Assembly (NCBI RefSeq): GCF_030813795.1
Contig: NZ_JAUSUX010000017.1
Location: 1-54,573, forward strand
Direction: 5' to 3'
From: Desulfofundulus luciae
Lineage (GTDB): Bacteria; Bacillota; Desulfotomaculia; Desulfotomaculales; Desulfovirgulaceae
Length of the DNA: 54,573 nucleotides
Numbering within the stretch: the stretch's first letter is position 1; each line of letters begins with the position of its first letter. The translations under genes and the position numbers were made by a program. The notes beneath the pieces were generated by a model. The model ran no database searches. It was not told the origin of the DNA and saw only the letters and a program-made list of their open reading frames with translations. Positions 41,020 through 49,422 of this stretch are shown here, one piece after another.

Positions 41020-41892
41020 TTAAATCCCTCCGTGACGAGCTTTTTCCAGCAATGCCTCGGGTATATCGAGAGCCATATCTATTTCCTGCAGCATCAATTC
41101 TCTCTCCTCGGGCAACTTACCGGAAATATCCCAGTAATTGGAGACGTGGTCGCTAAAAACCTGGCTGTTTACCTTTAAATTTTCAATCATCAACCTTATC
41201 TCATTTAGAATTCCGTGGGGCGAAACCAGTTGAAATTCCCCCCGCTGGCATTTCTCAAACAGGGGACTGCCGGGGCGGGGAATGAAAGTGCGGATGCGAA
41301 TGAAATGCGGGTCAATGGCATTCAATACCTCAGCGCTGGCCAGGGCATGTTCCCGGGATCTCCCGGGCCCGCCAATCCCCATCAAGACGTACTCGCTCAA
41401 CTCCATGCCGGCCTCCTTTACCATCAGGCCGGCAACAACCATTTCCTCCGCCGTGGCACCCTTGCGTATTTCGGCCAGGATCGTGTCGTCGCCACTCTCC
41501 ATGCCCACGTGAATGCGGTTTAACCCTGCTTCCCTCAGTCGGCGCATCTCCAGAGGAGTTTTTCTAACGATAAACTTGGCCGAACCGTAAACGGTAATAC
41601 GCTCCACATAAGGAAACAGTTCCCGGGCACAATCCAGTACCCGGCAGAGATCATCGGTTTTCATGGCAATGGTATTGCCATCCGGGAAAAAAATAGACCT
41701 AACCCCCTCTCCGTAATAATTCCGGGCAGCCAAAAGATCTTCCTTAATTTCTTCTACGGGACGGATGCGGAACTTCGTCCTTTTATAAATGGCACAGAAA
41801 GTGCACTGATTGTGAGGACAACCAATGGTTGCCTGGATCAACAGACTACCGGCTTCACTGGGTGGCCGGTAGATAACCCCTTCATAGCGCAA
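41020..41892 (-). CDS. Radical SAM protein of unknown substrate
   Basis: A 290-residue radical SAM enzyme. The cluster motif is CPHNQCTFC (24-32), a CxxxxCxxC-type spacing in this subfamily rather than the classical CxxxCxxC. Further conserved segments are RIHVGMESGDDTIL and GIGGPGRSREHA. It resembles the Elp3/MiaB-like uncharacterised radical SAM group widespread in anaerobes. It has no second cluster motif. The start is TTG at 41892 with GAGGTGATG upstream. It overlaps the cluster of ligase and TRAP receptor, but its role there is not clear. Confidence 0.87.
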   Translation of the reverse strand: MRYEGVIYRPPSEAGSLLIQATIGCPHNQCTFCAIYKRTKFRIRPVEEIKEDLLAARNYYGEGVRSIFFPDGNTIAMKTDDLCRVLDCARELFPYVERITVYGSAKFIVRKTPLEMRRLREAGLNRIHVGMESGDDTILAEIRKGATAEEMVVAGLMVKEAGMELSEYVLMGIGGPGRSREHALASAEVLNAIDPHFIRIRTFIPRPGSPLFEKCQRGEFQLVSPHGILNEIRLMIENLKVNSQVFSDHVSNYWDISGKLPEERELMLQEIDMALDIPEALLEKARHGGI

Positions 41893-41923
41893 AGGATCAT
41901 CACCTCTATAAATTTACAGGAGA

Positions 41924-41952
41924 GACGGGCCTGAACGCACGTCAAGCCCGTC
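41924..41952 (-). terminator. Intercistronic hairpin after the DctP gene
   Basis: An 11-bp stem with one G-T pair (GACGGGCTTGA at 41952-41942 with TCAGGCCCGTC at 41934-41924) lies in the 85-bp gap between the DctP receptor and the radical SAM gene. There is no strong T run, so it may partly terminate or protect the receptor mRNA and raise receptor over downstream proteins. Confidence 0.45.
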
Positions 41953-41977
41953 CCCTTTCTCGTTATTCAATTTATAT

Positions 41978-43006
41978 TTATATCTTATTTTCCCGCACCT
42001 TTTCCACCAGTTCTTTAATCAGGGGATCCTTGGCCATCCATTTGTCATATACCGGCTTAACCTTTGCCTTCCAGGGGGTCATATCCACCGCATAAACGGT
42101 TACGCCATGGGATTTGATGAAATCCAGATCCTTGCCTTCTTTTTCTTTGTTGATCTTGATGGAATCCGCTATGGCTTCCCAGGCCGCATCCTGGATAATC
42201 TTCTGATCTTCGGCGGAAAGGGACTTCCACTTATTCAGGTTCATAACCAGTACACAGGGGAAGGGGAACTGGTTGGAATCCAGCAAATATTTGCTTACCT
42301 CAAAGAGCTTTTCACTGTAAACCGAGCTGGGGTTCATCTCCATGCCGTCCACCATGCCGGTCTGCAAGGCGTTGTAAATCTCCCCGTAGGGCAGGGGTAC
42401 CGGATTTACGCCGATGGCCTGCGCCCAGTCTTTAATCACTTCCGACGGGGGCACCCGGAACTTCATTCCGCTCACATCAGATGGAACAGTGGGCTTTTTC
42501 TTGGCAAAGAGCATATCCCGAAGACCGCCTTCATAAATGGCCAGCCCTTTCATGTTATGGGTCTCCAGCGTATCCAGCATCCGCCGGACCACATCGCTCT
42601 GCAACACTTTTTGCTCGGTATCGTAATCGGTAATCAGCCAGGGTAACTGCAGCCCGGCCAGCACCGGGGTATAAGCAGCAAACATGGAAGCAGAGACTAA
42701 AGCCATATCCTGAGTCCCGGCAATTACTCCTTCCAGAAGCTGCTTATCATCGCCCAGTTGCCTGGCGGGGTAGATGGTGATCTTAATCCGCCCGTTGCTC
42801 TTCTCATCCACCTTTTTGGCAAAGGCCTCCACGGACAGGTGATAAGGGTGCGTAGCTTGCGTCACGTGGCCCACTTTGAACTCCAATTTTGGCTTTTCCT
42901 GGCCGGTCCCTGTTTTCTCCTGTTTCGGTTGCTGGCCGCAGCCAGCCAGCACCGCTGCCACCACCAGGAATGTGACTGTTATCATGGCAATGAGCTTTTT
43001 CCTCAC
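41978..43006 (-). CDS. dctP: TRAP transporter solute-binding lipoprotein, DctP family
   Basis: A 342-residue receptor with a lipoprotein signal (MRKKLIAMITVTFLVVAAVLAGC, lipobox VLAGC). The mature DctP fold includes GHVTQATHPYHLSVEAFAKK, TIYPARQLGDD and the ligand-arginine region GGLRDMLFAKK; FRVPPSEVIKDW and PYGEIYNALQTGMVDGMEM are typical. It binds an organic acid outside the membrane. GTG start at 43006 behind GGGGGGG. A DctQ-type small permease is encoded 5.5 kb upstream in the same direction, but no separate DctM is in the window. Strong hairpins flank the gene. Confidence 0.93.
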   Translation of the reverse strand: MRKKLIAMITVTFLVVAAVLAGCGQQPKQEKTGTGQEKPKLEFKVGHVTQATHPYHLSVEAFAKKVDEKSNGRIKITIYPARQLGDDKQLLEGVIAGTQDMALVSASMFAAYTPVLAGLQLPWLITDYDTEQKVLQSDVVRRMLDTLETHNMKGLAIYEGGLRDMLFAKKKPTVPSDVSGMKFRVPPSEVIKDWAQAIGVNPVPLPYGEIYNALQTGMVDGMEMNPSSVYSEKLFEVSKYLLDSNQFPFPCVLVMNLNKWKSLSAEDQKIIQDAAWEAIADSIKINKEKEGKDLDFIKSHGVTVYAVDMTPWKAKVKPVYDKWMAKDPLIKELVEKVRENKI

Positions 43007-43035
43007 GAAAACCCCCCCTTTTTTGTCTCACAAAT

Positions 43036-43074
43036 TTCCGGAAGCGGCCACCATCTCCGGCCGCTCCTCCGGAA
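43036..43074 (-). terminator. Strong hairpin between the aminotransferase and DctP genes
   Basis: Leftward arms TTCCGGAGGAGCGGCC (43074-43059) and GGCCGCTTCCGGAA (43049-43036), with a two-base bulge and a 9-nt loop. The T tract after it is short (ATTTGT). It could terminate aminotransferase transcription or stabilise the dctP mRNA end. Confidence 0.5.
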
Positions 43075-43118
43075 TAATCGCCTTTTTTATCCCCTATTTA
43101 TCCGGGAAGCTCTTTACT

Positions 43119-44321
43119 CTAAGCTTCTTTGACTTTAGGTGCTTTACATTCAAACAACTTTTCCACCGCCTCCCGGATGCGTTTCAGCCCTTCCTCAATC
43201 TCTTCATCGGGAACGGCAAAGGTCATGCGCACAAAACCTTCTCCCTGGGAACCAAAAGCCGTCCCGCTCACCACTGCCACCCCGTAAGAATTCATCAGGT
43301 AATCGGTGAATTGCTGGGAAGTCATTCCGGTACCCGAAATGTTTGGGAAGGCGTAGAACGTGCCCTCGGGAGGCAGACACTGGATACCGGGGATTTTGTT
43401 CAAACCGGCCACGAAGCGGTCCCGCTTGCGCTTCAGGGACTGACGCATCTTTTCAAAGGCCTCCTGGGGACCGGTCAAAGCAGCCAGGGCTGCCTCCTGG
43501 ATGAACAAAGCTACATTGGTAATGCTGTCCTGGAGGAAAATAGAAAGCTTTTCCGCAATTGGACGGGGAGCTACAATCCAGCCGATGCGGAAGCCGGTCA
43601 TGGTATAGGTTTTGGAAAAGGTATCAATGACAATGGTACGGTCCCGCATTTCCGGGATCTCGGAAATGGTCCGGTGCCGCCCCTCGTAAACGATATGGCT
43701 GAAAATTTCATCGGAAATAACCAGCAGGTCGTGCTTCAGACAAATTTCGGCAATCTTTTCCAGATCCTTCACCACGCAGCCATTGGGACGCTGGGGCGTG
43801 TTCAGGATGAGCAGCTTGGTACGCGGGGTAATCACTTCTTCCAGCCGGTCCAGGTCGTACTGAAAGGTAGGCGGGTTTAAAGGCGCGTAAACCGGTTTAG
43901 CACCGCAAAAGCGGATCCACACCTCATCGGGCGGATAACCCGGGTTGGGGAAAATAACTTCATCCCCCGGATCCAGGAGGGTAAGCAGCGACATGAACAG
44001 GGCATGCTTTGCACCTCCGGTAACCACCACTTCATCCATCTCGGTGGGCCGCCCCCGGCTGGTCATTTCCCGGGCAATGGCCTCACGCAGGGGCGGAATA
44101 CCCGGCCCGGGATCATAACGCACTCCTCCCTGCCTTAAGACCTTAATAGCCGCTTCACTTATATGCTCGGGCAGGGTAAAGTCCTCCCCGGCAAAATCGC
44201 CTTTTTCGAAATGGACGATGCGCTGGCCCAGTTTCTTTTCCAGCTCCTTGGCCCGGCGCATGCTTTCCCACTGTTTGGGGGGAACGAAGTGCTCTGTACC
44301 CCTGGCAAAACGAACGGTCAT
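43119..44321 (-). CDS. PLP-dependent class I/II aminotransferase
   Basis: A 400-residue fold-type I aminotransferase. PLP-binding landmarks: VVTGGAKHALFM, the aspartate in VISDEIFSHIVYEG and the Schiff-base lysine in DTFSKTYTMTGFRIGW; the C-terminal substrate arginine is in FVRMTFA. The usual NPTG segment is replaced by NTPQRPNG. It probably transfers amino groups between an amino acid and a 2-oxo acid; whether it belongs to the surrounding acid degradation is unknown. ATG at 44321 follows GGGGG by eight bases; the open frame upstream overlaps the decarboxylase-like gene and lacks a ribosome site. Confidence 0.9.
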   Translation of the reverse strand: MTVRFARGTEHFVPPKQWESMRRAKELEKKLGQRIVHFEKGDFAGEDFTLPEHISEAAIKVLRQGGVRYDPGPGIPPLREAIAREMTSRGRPTEMDEVVVTGGAKHALFMSLLTLLDPGDEVIFPNPGYPPDEVWIRFCGAKPVYAPLNPPTFQYDLDRLEEVITPRTKLLILNTPQRPNGCVVKDLEKIAEICLKHDLLVISDEIFSHIVYEGRHRTISEIPEMRDRTIVIDTFSKTYTMTGFRIGWIVAPRPIAEKLSIFLQDSITNVALFIQEAALAALTGPQEAFEKMRQSLKRKRDRFVAGLNKIPGIQCLPPEGTFYAFPNISGTGMTSQQFTDYLMNSYGVAVVSGTAFGSQGEGFVRMTFAVPDEEIEEGLKRIREAVEKLFECKAPKVKEA

Positions 44322-44433
44322 GATTTCAACCCCCTGTATTAGCATATGCATATCAACTAATTTGCTTTCAGGCAACAGAAGGATAGAGGGAAACCCTCTA
44401 CCCTTCCGTGCCCAACCACTGGATATGGAACTT

Positions 44434-45405
44434 TTACACCCCGTAAGGCTTCGGGAAGCGGTGGCGCATGCTGTAGCGATAGGGTTCACCCATGGTGCAG
44501 AACTTGGCCACTTCATCAGCCGACCGGGTAACTTCCTTCTTCCAGATAATTGATGCCGGCGGAATAATCAGGTCGAAGCTAAAGCTTACCAGCCCGATCA
44601 GTTCTTTCACCGGTATCAGTGCACCCACATTGTCAAACGGTGTAGATGCCAGATACCAGGTGCGGATGTCCTTGGCCGTAGCGGTTTTAATGCTGTCGGG
44701 CTTGAGCTGGAACCGGTGCACACCCTGCCACAGGGAGTCGAGGTAGGTCAGGTTATACTCAGTCTTGGTAAGATCCGGAGAGGTTACCATGCGGTAATTT
44801 AACCGCCCCCAGTCCGTTTTACCATAAAAGACGGGCAGGCGCGGCAGGTCGCTCATTTTGTTGCCGGAATAACGGCCCGTGGCGGTGTGAATCAGGTAAC
44901 CGCGGCGCTCCAGCATAAAGGAGAAGAATTCCTTCCCTGGAGGTTCCCAGCCGTTATCTTTTTTGCCACCATGCTCCAGGCAAGAAATATAAGCGATTTT
45001 CTTGGGGAAACCAAAGGGCTCCCGTCCGGCAAAAACGGCAGAATCCTGGCTCAGGTACATGTAGGGATAATACCCACCCTTATATCCACCGTAGCTGGCT
45101 GCCACGGTTACGCCCATTTCCAGGTAAGGGCCAAGCATGGTGTGATTGTGATCCACGTACCAGAACTCCACTACGTCATCTTCCAGTTGCAGGGGCTCCG
45201 GCAAAACTTTCTTTAAGTCCTTTTCATCGGCCTGGTAGATGAAGGCAAACCACCGGCTATTGGAATAAGTTAACGGAAGAATATCGATGTCAAAAACCGG
45301 ATCGGCCACACCCTGACAGATAATGGTCTTGGGATCCCGCTCAAGGGGGTATTTAACCAGCGTACCGTCATTGGGAATGGAGGCTTCGTGTAGGAACTGG
45401 CCCAT
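44434..45405 (-). CDS. Acetoacetate decarboxylase family protein, copy 1
   Basis: A 323-residue member of the acetoacetate decarboxylase superfamily, longer than the ~245-residue clostridial enzyme. GFPKKIAY carries a lysine pair at 135-136 that matches the K115-K116 Schiff-base pair of the clostridial enzyme. E96 lies 39 residues before it, the same spacing as E76-K115 there. It may decarboxylate a 3-oxo acid or act on a related substrate. ATG at 45405 follows GGAGGAAAGG. It is 35 bp after a close paralogue and probably cotranscribed with it. The long N-terminal extension (LPLTYSNSRWFAFIY region) is shared by both copies. Confidence 0.85.
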   Translation of the reverse strand: MGQFLHEASIPNDGTLVKYPLERDPKTIICQGVADPVFDIDILPLTYSNSRWFAFIYQADEKDLKKVLPEPLQLEDDVVEFWYVDHNHTMLGPYLEMGVTVAASYGGYKGGYYPYMYLSQDSAVFAGREPFGFPKKIAYISCLEHGGKKDNGWEPPGKEFFSFMLERRGYLIHTATGRYSGNKMSDLPRLPVFYGKTDWGRLNYRMVTSPDLTKTEYNLTYLDSLWQGVHRFQLKPDSIKTATAKDIRTWYLASTPFDNVGALIPVKELIGLVSFSFDLIIPPASIIWKKEVTRSADEVAKFCTMGEPYRYSMRHRFPKPYGV

Positions 45406-45440
45406 GAACCTTTCCTCCTTTTTCACATATAAGAGTTTTC

Positions 45441-46406
45441 TTATACACCATAGGGCTTCGGGAAACGATGCCGCATGCCGTACTTGTACATGGTCTCGTG
45501 CAGGCACTGGGCAATTTCAGCATCATTCCGCTCATACTTCTTGGTCCATAGCACCTGCGCCGGTGGAATGATCAAATCAAAGCTAAAACTCACCAGACCA
45601 ATGAGCTTCTTCACCGGCACCATGGCTCCCAGGTTATCAAAGGGTGTTCCCTGGCAGAACCAGTTGATATCTTCTGCCTTCGCGGTTCTGATGCTGTCCA
45701 TCTTCAGCTGGAAGCGGTGCTTCCCTTCCCACTCGGAGGGGAGGTAGGTGAGTTGCCACTCGGTTTCCCTCAGATCACCGGAAGTGACAACCTTCATGTT
45801 AAAACGGCCCCAGTCAGTCTTGCCGTAGAAAATGGGGAGACGCGGCAGATCCTGGAAGCTATTTCCCGAATACTTACCGGTAGCAGTATGGATTACATAA
45901 CCGTTTCTGGCCAGCATGAAGGAGAAGAAATCGTTCCCCGGCTTTTCGTAGCCATCATCCCACTTGCCGCCGTGCTCCAGGCACCGGATGAAGGCCATCT
46001 TCTTGGGGAAGCCCAGTACCCGGCCGGCATCGGTGGCCGCATCCTGGCTCAGATACATGTAGGGGTAGTAACCGCCCTTATACCCCTGGTAACTGGCCGC
46101 CACCGTAACGCCCATTTCCAGGTAGGGCCCCAACCTGGTATTGTTGTGATCCACGTACCAGAACTCGACCACGTTATCTTCCAGCTTCAAGGGTTCGGGC
46201 AGGACTTTCTTGAGATCTTTCTCGTCGGCTTCATAGATAAAAGCAAACCACCGGCTGTTGGTATAGGTAAGGGGCAGGGTATCAATATCCCACAGGGGAT
46301 CCACCACACCGTAAATAATACGCGATTTTTCGTCCCGCTCTAAAGGTTGAGCCGGAACCTCACCCGTTGCCATCCAGGGTGAATCCTTAACTCCCATTAG
46401 ACCCAT
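45441..46406 (-). CDS. Acetoacetate decarboxylase family protein, copy 2
   Basis: A 321-residue paralogue of the next gene, nearly colinear with it and identical over long blocks (for example VEFWYVDHN and LGPYLEMGVTVAASY). The catalytic-type lysine pair is at 135-136 in GFPKKMAF, and E97 is retained. The two differ most at the N-terminus and in the loop before the lysines. They may form a hetero-oligomer or serve two substrates. ATG at 46406 follows GGAGG. A terminator separates it from etfA upstream, so this gene likely starts a new transcript. Confidence 0.85.
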   Translation of the reverse strand: MGLMGVKDSPWMATGEVPAQPLERDEKSRIIYGVVDPLWDIDTLPLTYTNSRWFAFIYEADEKDLKKVLPEPLKLEDNVVEFWYVDHNNTRLGPYLEMGVTVAASYQGYKGGYYPYMYLSQDAATDAGRVLGFPKKMAFIRCLEHGGKWDDGYEKPGNDFFSFMLARNGYVIHTATGKYSGNSFQDLPRLPIFYGKTDWGRFNMKVVTSGDLRETEWQLTYLPSEWEGKHRFQLKMDSIRTAKAEDINWFCQGTPFDNLGAMVPVKKLIGLVSFSFDLIIPPAQVLWTKKYERNDAEIAQCLHETMYKYGMRHRFPKPYGV

Positions 46407-46455
46407 AGATTTAAAATCCTCCTCTCAGACAGTTTTAGGTAAATCTGAGCTGTTG

Positions 46456-46484
46456 TTGCTACAATTTTAATAATTTTCTGTCAA
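46456..46484 (-). promoter_or_regulatory. Possible promoter of the decarboxylase-like pair
   Basis: TTGACA (46484-46479) is followed by a 17-bp spacer and a poor -10 (TAGCAA). It stands in the AT-rich 270-bp gap after the etfA terminator. A purine-rich GGAGGAAGGAG and a six-codon open frame also occur in this gap, with no evident role. Confidence 0.35.
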
Positions 46485-46648
46485 ATAAGACTCAGTCTCT
46501 CTCACCTCCCATTATTTCAACCTTATCTTCTCCTTCCTCCTGTGTGAAAGTATAAAATCTGTTTCAAGGACCGCGTGTTGTATTCCTCGAATTGTCTCTT
46601 TCCCCAGGTAAGTGGTTGATATATTGACCCAGTGGTATCCTGCACGAA

Positions 46649-46675
46649 TAAAAAAAGACCCCGGCGTGTGGGGCC
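46649..46675 (-). terminator. Terminator after etfA
   Basis: Leftward hairpin GGCCCC / GGGGTC with a 7-nt loop directly followed by seven T residues, 8 bp past the etfA stop. Confidence 0.85.
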
Positions 46676-46683
46676 CATAATGA

Positions 46684-47670
46684 TCATCCTTGCTCCTTTA
46701 ATTTTTTAAACTCCTGGATCAAAAGCGGAACCACCTCAAAAAGGTCCCCCACTATGCCGTAGTCGGCCACTTTAAAGATGTTGGCCTCCGGGTCCTTATT
46801 TATGGCCACGATATACTTGGAGGAACCCATGCCCGCCAGGTGCTGGATGGCACCGGAAATGCCGCAGGCAATGTAGAGGGTGGGGGAAACGGTCTTGCCC
46901 GTCTGGCCCACCTGCATGCTGTGGGGTGCCCAGCCGGCATCCACCGCGGCCCGGGAAGCCCCCACTGCAGCCCCCAGCACATCGGCCAGCTCTTCTAAAA
47001 GCCTGAAGTTTTCCGGCCCCTTCATGCCCCGGCCACCGGAAACAATGATGTCCGCCTCCGTCAGCTCCGGCCGGGTGCTCACCTGGCGCACCACATCTCT
47101 GATTATTTGACGGATACTGCCCGGCTGGGGATTTACCTCAATTACCTGGGCCGTACGGCCGGCCTGCGGCGGGTTAACGGGCAGAACATTGGGCCGCACC
47201 GTGGCCATCACCGGGCGCGCCTCAGGGCAAACACCCTCAAAAAAGGCTTTACCGGCATAGATGGGTCTCTTGAATACCAGTTGCCCGTCTTCCAATCTCA
47301 CATCGACGCAGTCGGTAAAAAGGCCGGTATCCAGGCGTTGAGCCACGTGAGCGGCCAGATCCCTGCCCAGAACGGTGTAACCCAGTAAAAAAACACTGGG
47401 CTGGTGTTCCCTGACTAAGGCAGTAACAGCGCTGGTATAACCGTCTGTGGTATAATTTTCCAGGTCTTCGCTTTGTAACAAATATACTTTATCTGCACCA
47501 TATTCAGCCAGGGTACCCGCCAGACCTGCCACGTCCCTGCCCGTTAATACGGCACACAATTCTTCCTTTTGCTCATCTGCTATTTTTCGCGCGGCACTTA
47601 AAAGTTCCAGGGTTACTTTTTTCAGTTTCCCGTCCTTTTGCTCTGCGTAAACCCAGATTCCACCAGGCAT
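46684..47670 (-). CDS. etfA: Electron transfer flavoprotein alpha subunit
   Basis: A 328-residue FAD-binding subunit that pairs with EtfB to carry electrons from acyl-CoA dehydrogenase. The C-terminal FAD domain has [40 protein letters not shown] and [19 protein letters not shown]. It lacks an N-terminal ferredoxin domain, so it is the simple type. ATG at 47670 follows GGAGGG. It is last of the ACAD operon and followed by a terminator. Confidence 0.96.
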   Translation of the reverse strand: MPGGIWVYAEQKDGKLKKVTLELLSAARKIADEQKEELCAVLTGRDVAGLAGTLAEYGADKVYLLQSEDLENYTTDGYTSAVTALVREHQPSVFLLGYTVLGRDLAAHVAQRLDTGLFTDCVDVRLEDGQLVFKRPIYAGKAFFEGVCPEARPVMATVRPNVLPVNPPQAGRTAQVIEVNPQPGSIRQIIRDVVRQVSTRPELTEADIIVSGGRGMKGPENFRLLEELADVLGAAVGASRAAVDAGWAPHSMQVGQTGKTVSPTLYIACGISGAIQHLAGMGSSKYIVAINKDPEANIFKVADYGIVGDLFEVVPLLIQEFKKLKEQG

Positions 47671-47689
47671 TCTTTACCCTCCCCGACTG

Positions 47690-48460
47690 TTAGATAATTT
47701 TGGCTTCTTCCCGCAGGGCACGGACCAGGGCCGCTGCAGCTTCGGCTGCCTCACCGGGTATAATCCTTCCGGGCTTGCGAGGTGGGGGTAAGTAATACTT
47801 CACTGCCCGCACTTTGGGAACCACCTGGCCTGCATCCAGCCCCAGATCCTGAAGGGTCATTTTCTGCATGGGCTTTTTCTTGGCCTGCATGATCCCCTTC
47901 ATGGTAGGGTACCGGGGTTCGTTTAATCCCTTCTGGGCGGTGACCACGGCCGGCAGGGGTACTTCCACCACTTCGCTTCCCCCTTCAATTTCCCGGGTGG
48001 CCAAAACGCTCCCCTCCCCCACTTCCAGCCTGGTAACCATATTTACCATGGGCAGCCCAAGTATCTCGGCCACCCGGGCTGCCACCTGGGCTGAACCGTC
48101 GTCAATAGCCCGCCAGCCGGCCAGGATGATGTCGTACTGCAGGCCGCCAATAACCTTGGCTAAAATCGTTGCCGTCACGTACTCGTCTACTTCCATCCCA
48201 TCCGGGCTAACCAGTATGGCCTTATCCGCCCCCATGGCCAGGGCCTGGCGCAGAGCCTCCTGAACCTGTGCTTCTCCCACGCTTACAACGGTAACTTCTC
48301 CCTTGCTTTTTTCTTTCACCCGCAGGCCCTCTTCTACGGCAAATTCGTCATAAGGGTTGATAATTAAACTAACCCCCTCGCGATTGATTCTTCCTTTCTC
48401 ATCCAGGGTTATCCTGGCCTCGGTATCAAAGGTCTGCTTCAGCATCACCACTACGTTCAT
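47690..48460 (-). CDS. etfB: Electron transfer flavoprotein beta subunit
   Basis: A 256-residue EtfB. It opens MNVVVMLKQTFDTEARITL, contains NPYDEFAVEEGLRVKE and ILAGWRAIDDGSAQV, and has the loop that contacts the dehydrogenase (APRG-type region EVPLPAVVTAQKGLNEPRYP). It lies 2 bp after the small permease gene and 19 bp before etfA. Whether the pair bifurcates electrons cannot be told from sequence by eye. Confidence 0.95.
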   Translation of the reverse strand: MNVVVMLKQTFDTEARITLDEKGRINREGVSLIINPYDEFAVEEGLRVKEKSKGEVTVVSVGEAQVQEALRQALAMGADKAILVSPDGMEVDEYVTATILAKVIGGLQYDIILAGWRAIDDGSAQVAARVAEILGLPMVNMVTRLEVGEGSVLATREIEGGSEVVEVPLPAVVTAQKGLNEPRYPTMKGIMQAKKKPMQKMTLQDLGLDAGQVVPKVRAVKYYLPPPRKPGRIIPGEAAEAAAALVRALREEAKII

Positions 48461-48462
48461 AT

Positions 48463-49041
48463 TTACCCTCCTCTCCTATCTTCTCGGTAGTAGCCTGGTA
48501 ACATCTGGCGGAACCGCTCCACACAGGCGAAAACCAGGAACAAAAAAGCAAGGGGGATGGGTAGATAACCCACTATGGCCGGAATCTGAAAGGCGGTGGT
48601 CACCTGGTTTAAAACAGTTGCCGAGAAAACAAAGGTAAAGCCGGAAAAGGCCAGAAATACCACCAGAAGAATGACCACCACCTGTCTGGTTAATTCCACC
48701 ATTTTTTTAATCGCAGCAGGAAAACTTTCCACCACAAAGCTTAAGCGGACAAATTCCCCTTCCCGGTAGGCCACAAAGGCACCCAGCGTGGAAATCCAGA
48801 TCATGAAGATGCCGCATACTTCATAAGCGCCGTACAGGGAACGCCCCGTCAGCTTGCGCACGAAAACCTCCGCCACCATGACCAGGAAAAAGAAAATCAT
48901 AGTTACGGTCAACAACCAACCAGTCAAAGCGCTCAAAACGTTGACGGATTTGGTGAGAGAATCTTCCCGCATTGTACCTGGCGTCGGTTCCAGTTCCCGT
49001 TCCTGTATTTCAGCTTCCGGCTTTCTCAAACTTAATGCCAT
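48463..49041 (-). CDS. dctQ: TRAP transporter small permease, DctQ family
   Basis: A 192-residue protein with a ~40-residue cytoplasmic N-terminus and four membrane helices. The conserved region VMVAEVFVRKLTGRSLYGAYEVCGIFMIW marks DctQ. It should join a DctM permease to a receptor, but no DctM gene is in the window, and its likely DctP partner lies 5.5 kb downstream. ATG at 49041 with GGGG eight bases upstream is preferred over 49059. It overlaps the DUF35 gene by 32 bp. Confidence 0.88.
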   Translation of the reverse strand: MALSLRKPEAEIQERELEPTPGTMREDSLTKSVNVLSALTGWLLTVTMIFFFLVMVAEVFVRKLTGRSLYGAYEVCGIFMIWISTLGAFVAYREGEFVRLSFVVESFPAAIKKMVELTRQVVVILLVVFLAFSGFTFVFSATVLNQVTTAFQIPAIVGYLPIPLAFLFLVFACVERFRQMLPGYYREDRRGG

Positions 49042-49405
49042 AATAAATTTCCCCTTCATCGCCGAGCTTTACGCGGCGAATGGTGGCCCTGACCTCATCC
49101 CCTACTGCCAGTTCATCCAGAGGCATTTTCACCATGCGGCCGGAGATCAGCATACCCTCTTCCAGTTTTAGCTCGGCCAGAATATAGGGTTCCTCGCCTT
49201 TGAATTCCGTGGGGGGATAATACACCACTCCCAGGTGGTTTACCCGTGCCCGGCCGGAAAAATTCACCCGCTCCAGGTTCCGGGAAGCACACCTGCCACA
49301 GCAGTATTTCTCCCACCAGGGATGCAGGCTACCACAATCAAGGCAGCGGTAGCCGTGCAGTTGAAGCTTATCCACAGCCATCCGGCGGTATTCGATTGTA
49401 CTCAC
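49010..49405 (-). CDS. DUF35 zinc-ribbon/OB-fold protein, thiolase partner
   Basis: A 131-residue protein with a rubredoxin-like zinc ribbon (C21, C24, C36, C39) followed by an OB fold. DUF35 proteins bind CoA and bridge thiolases with HMG-CoA-synthase-like partners in archaea and in some bacterial CoA pathways. GTG at 49405 follows GGAGGG by six bases, 17 bp beyond the thiolase gene stop. It is needed for activity in characterised relatives, where it helps pass the intermediate between enzymes. Confidence 0.9.
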   Translation of the reverse strand: MSTIEYRRMAVDKLQLHGYRCLDCGSLHPWWEKYCCGRCASRNLERVNFSGRARVNHLGVVYYPPTEFKGEEPYILAELKLEEGMLISGRMVKMPLDELAVGDEVRATIRRVKLGDEGEIYYGIKFEKAGS

Positions 49406-49422
49406 GCCATACCCTCCTTACA

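Noticed and set aside
44384-44400. A 7-bp perfect hairpin between the decarboxylase-like and aminotransferase genes
   Set aside because: It has a 3-nt loop and no T run on the coding strand, so it is too weak to call a terminator or attenuator.
46540-46575. TTGAAA near TATACT upstream of the decarboxylase-like pair
   Set aside because: The spacing between the two boxes is far too short for a sigma-A promoter.
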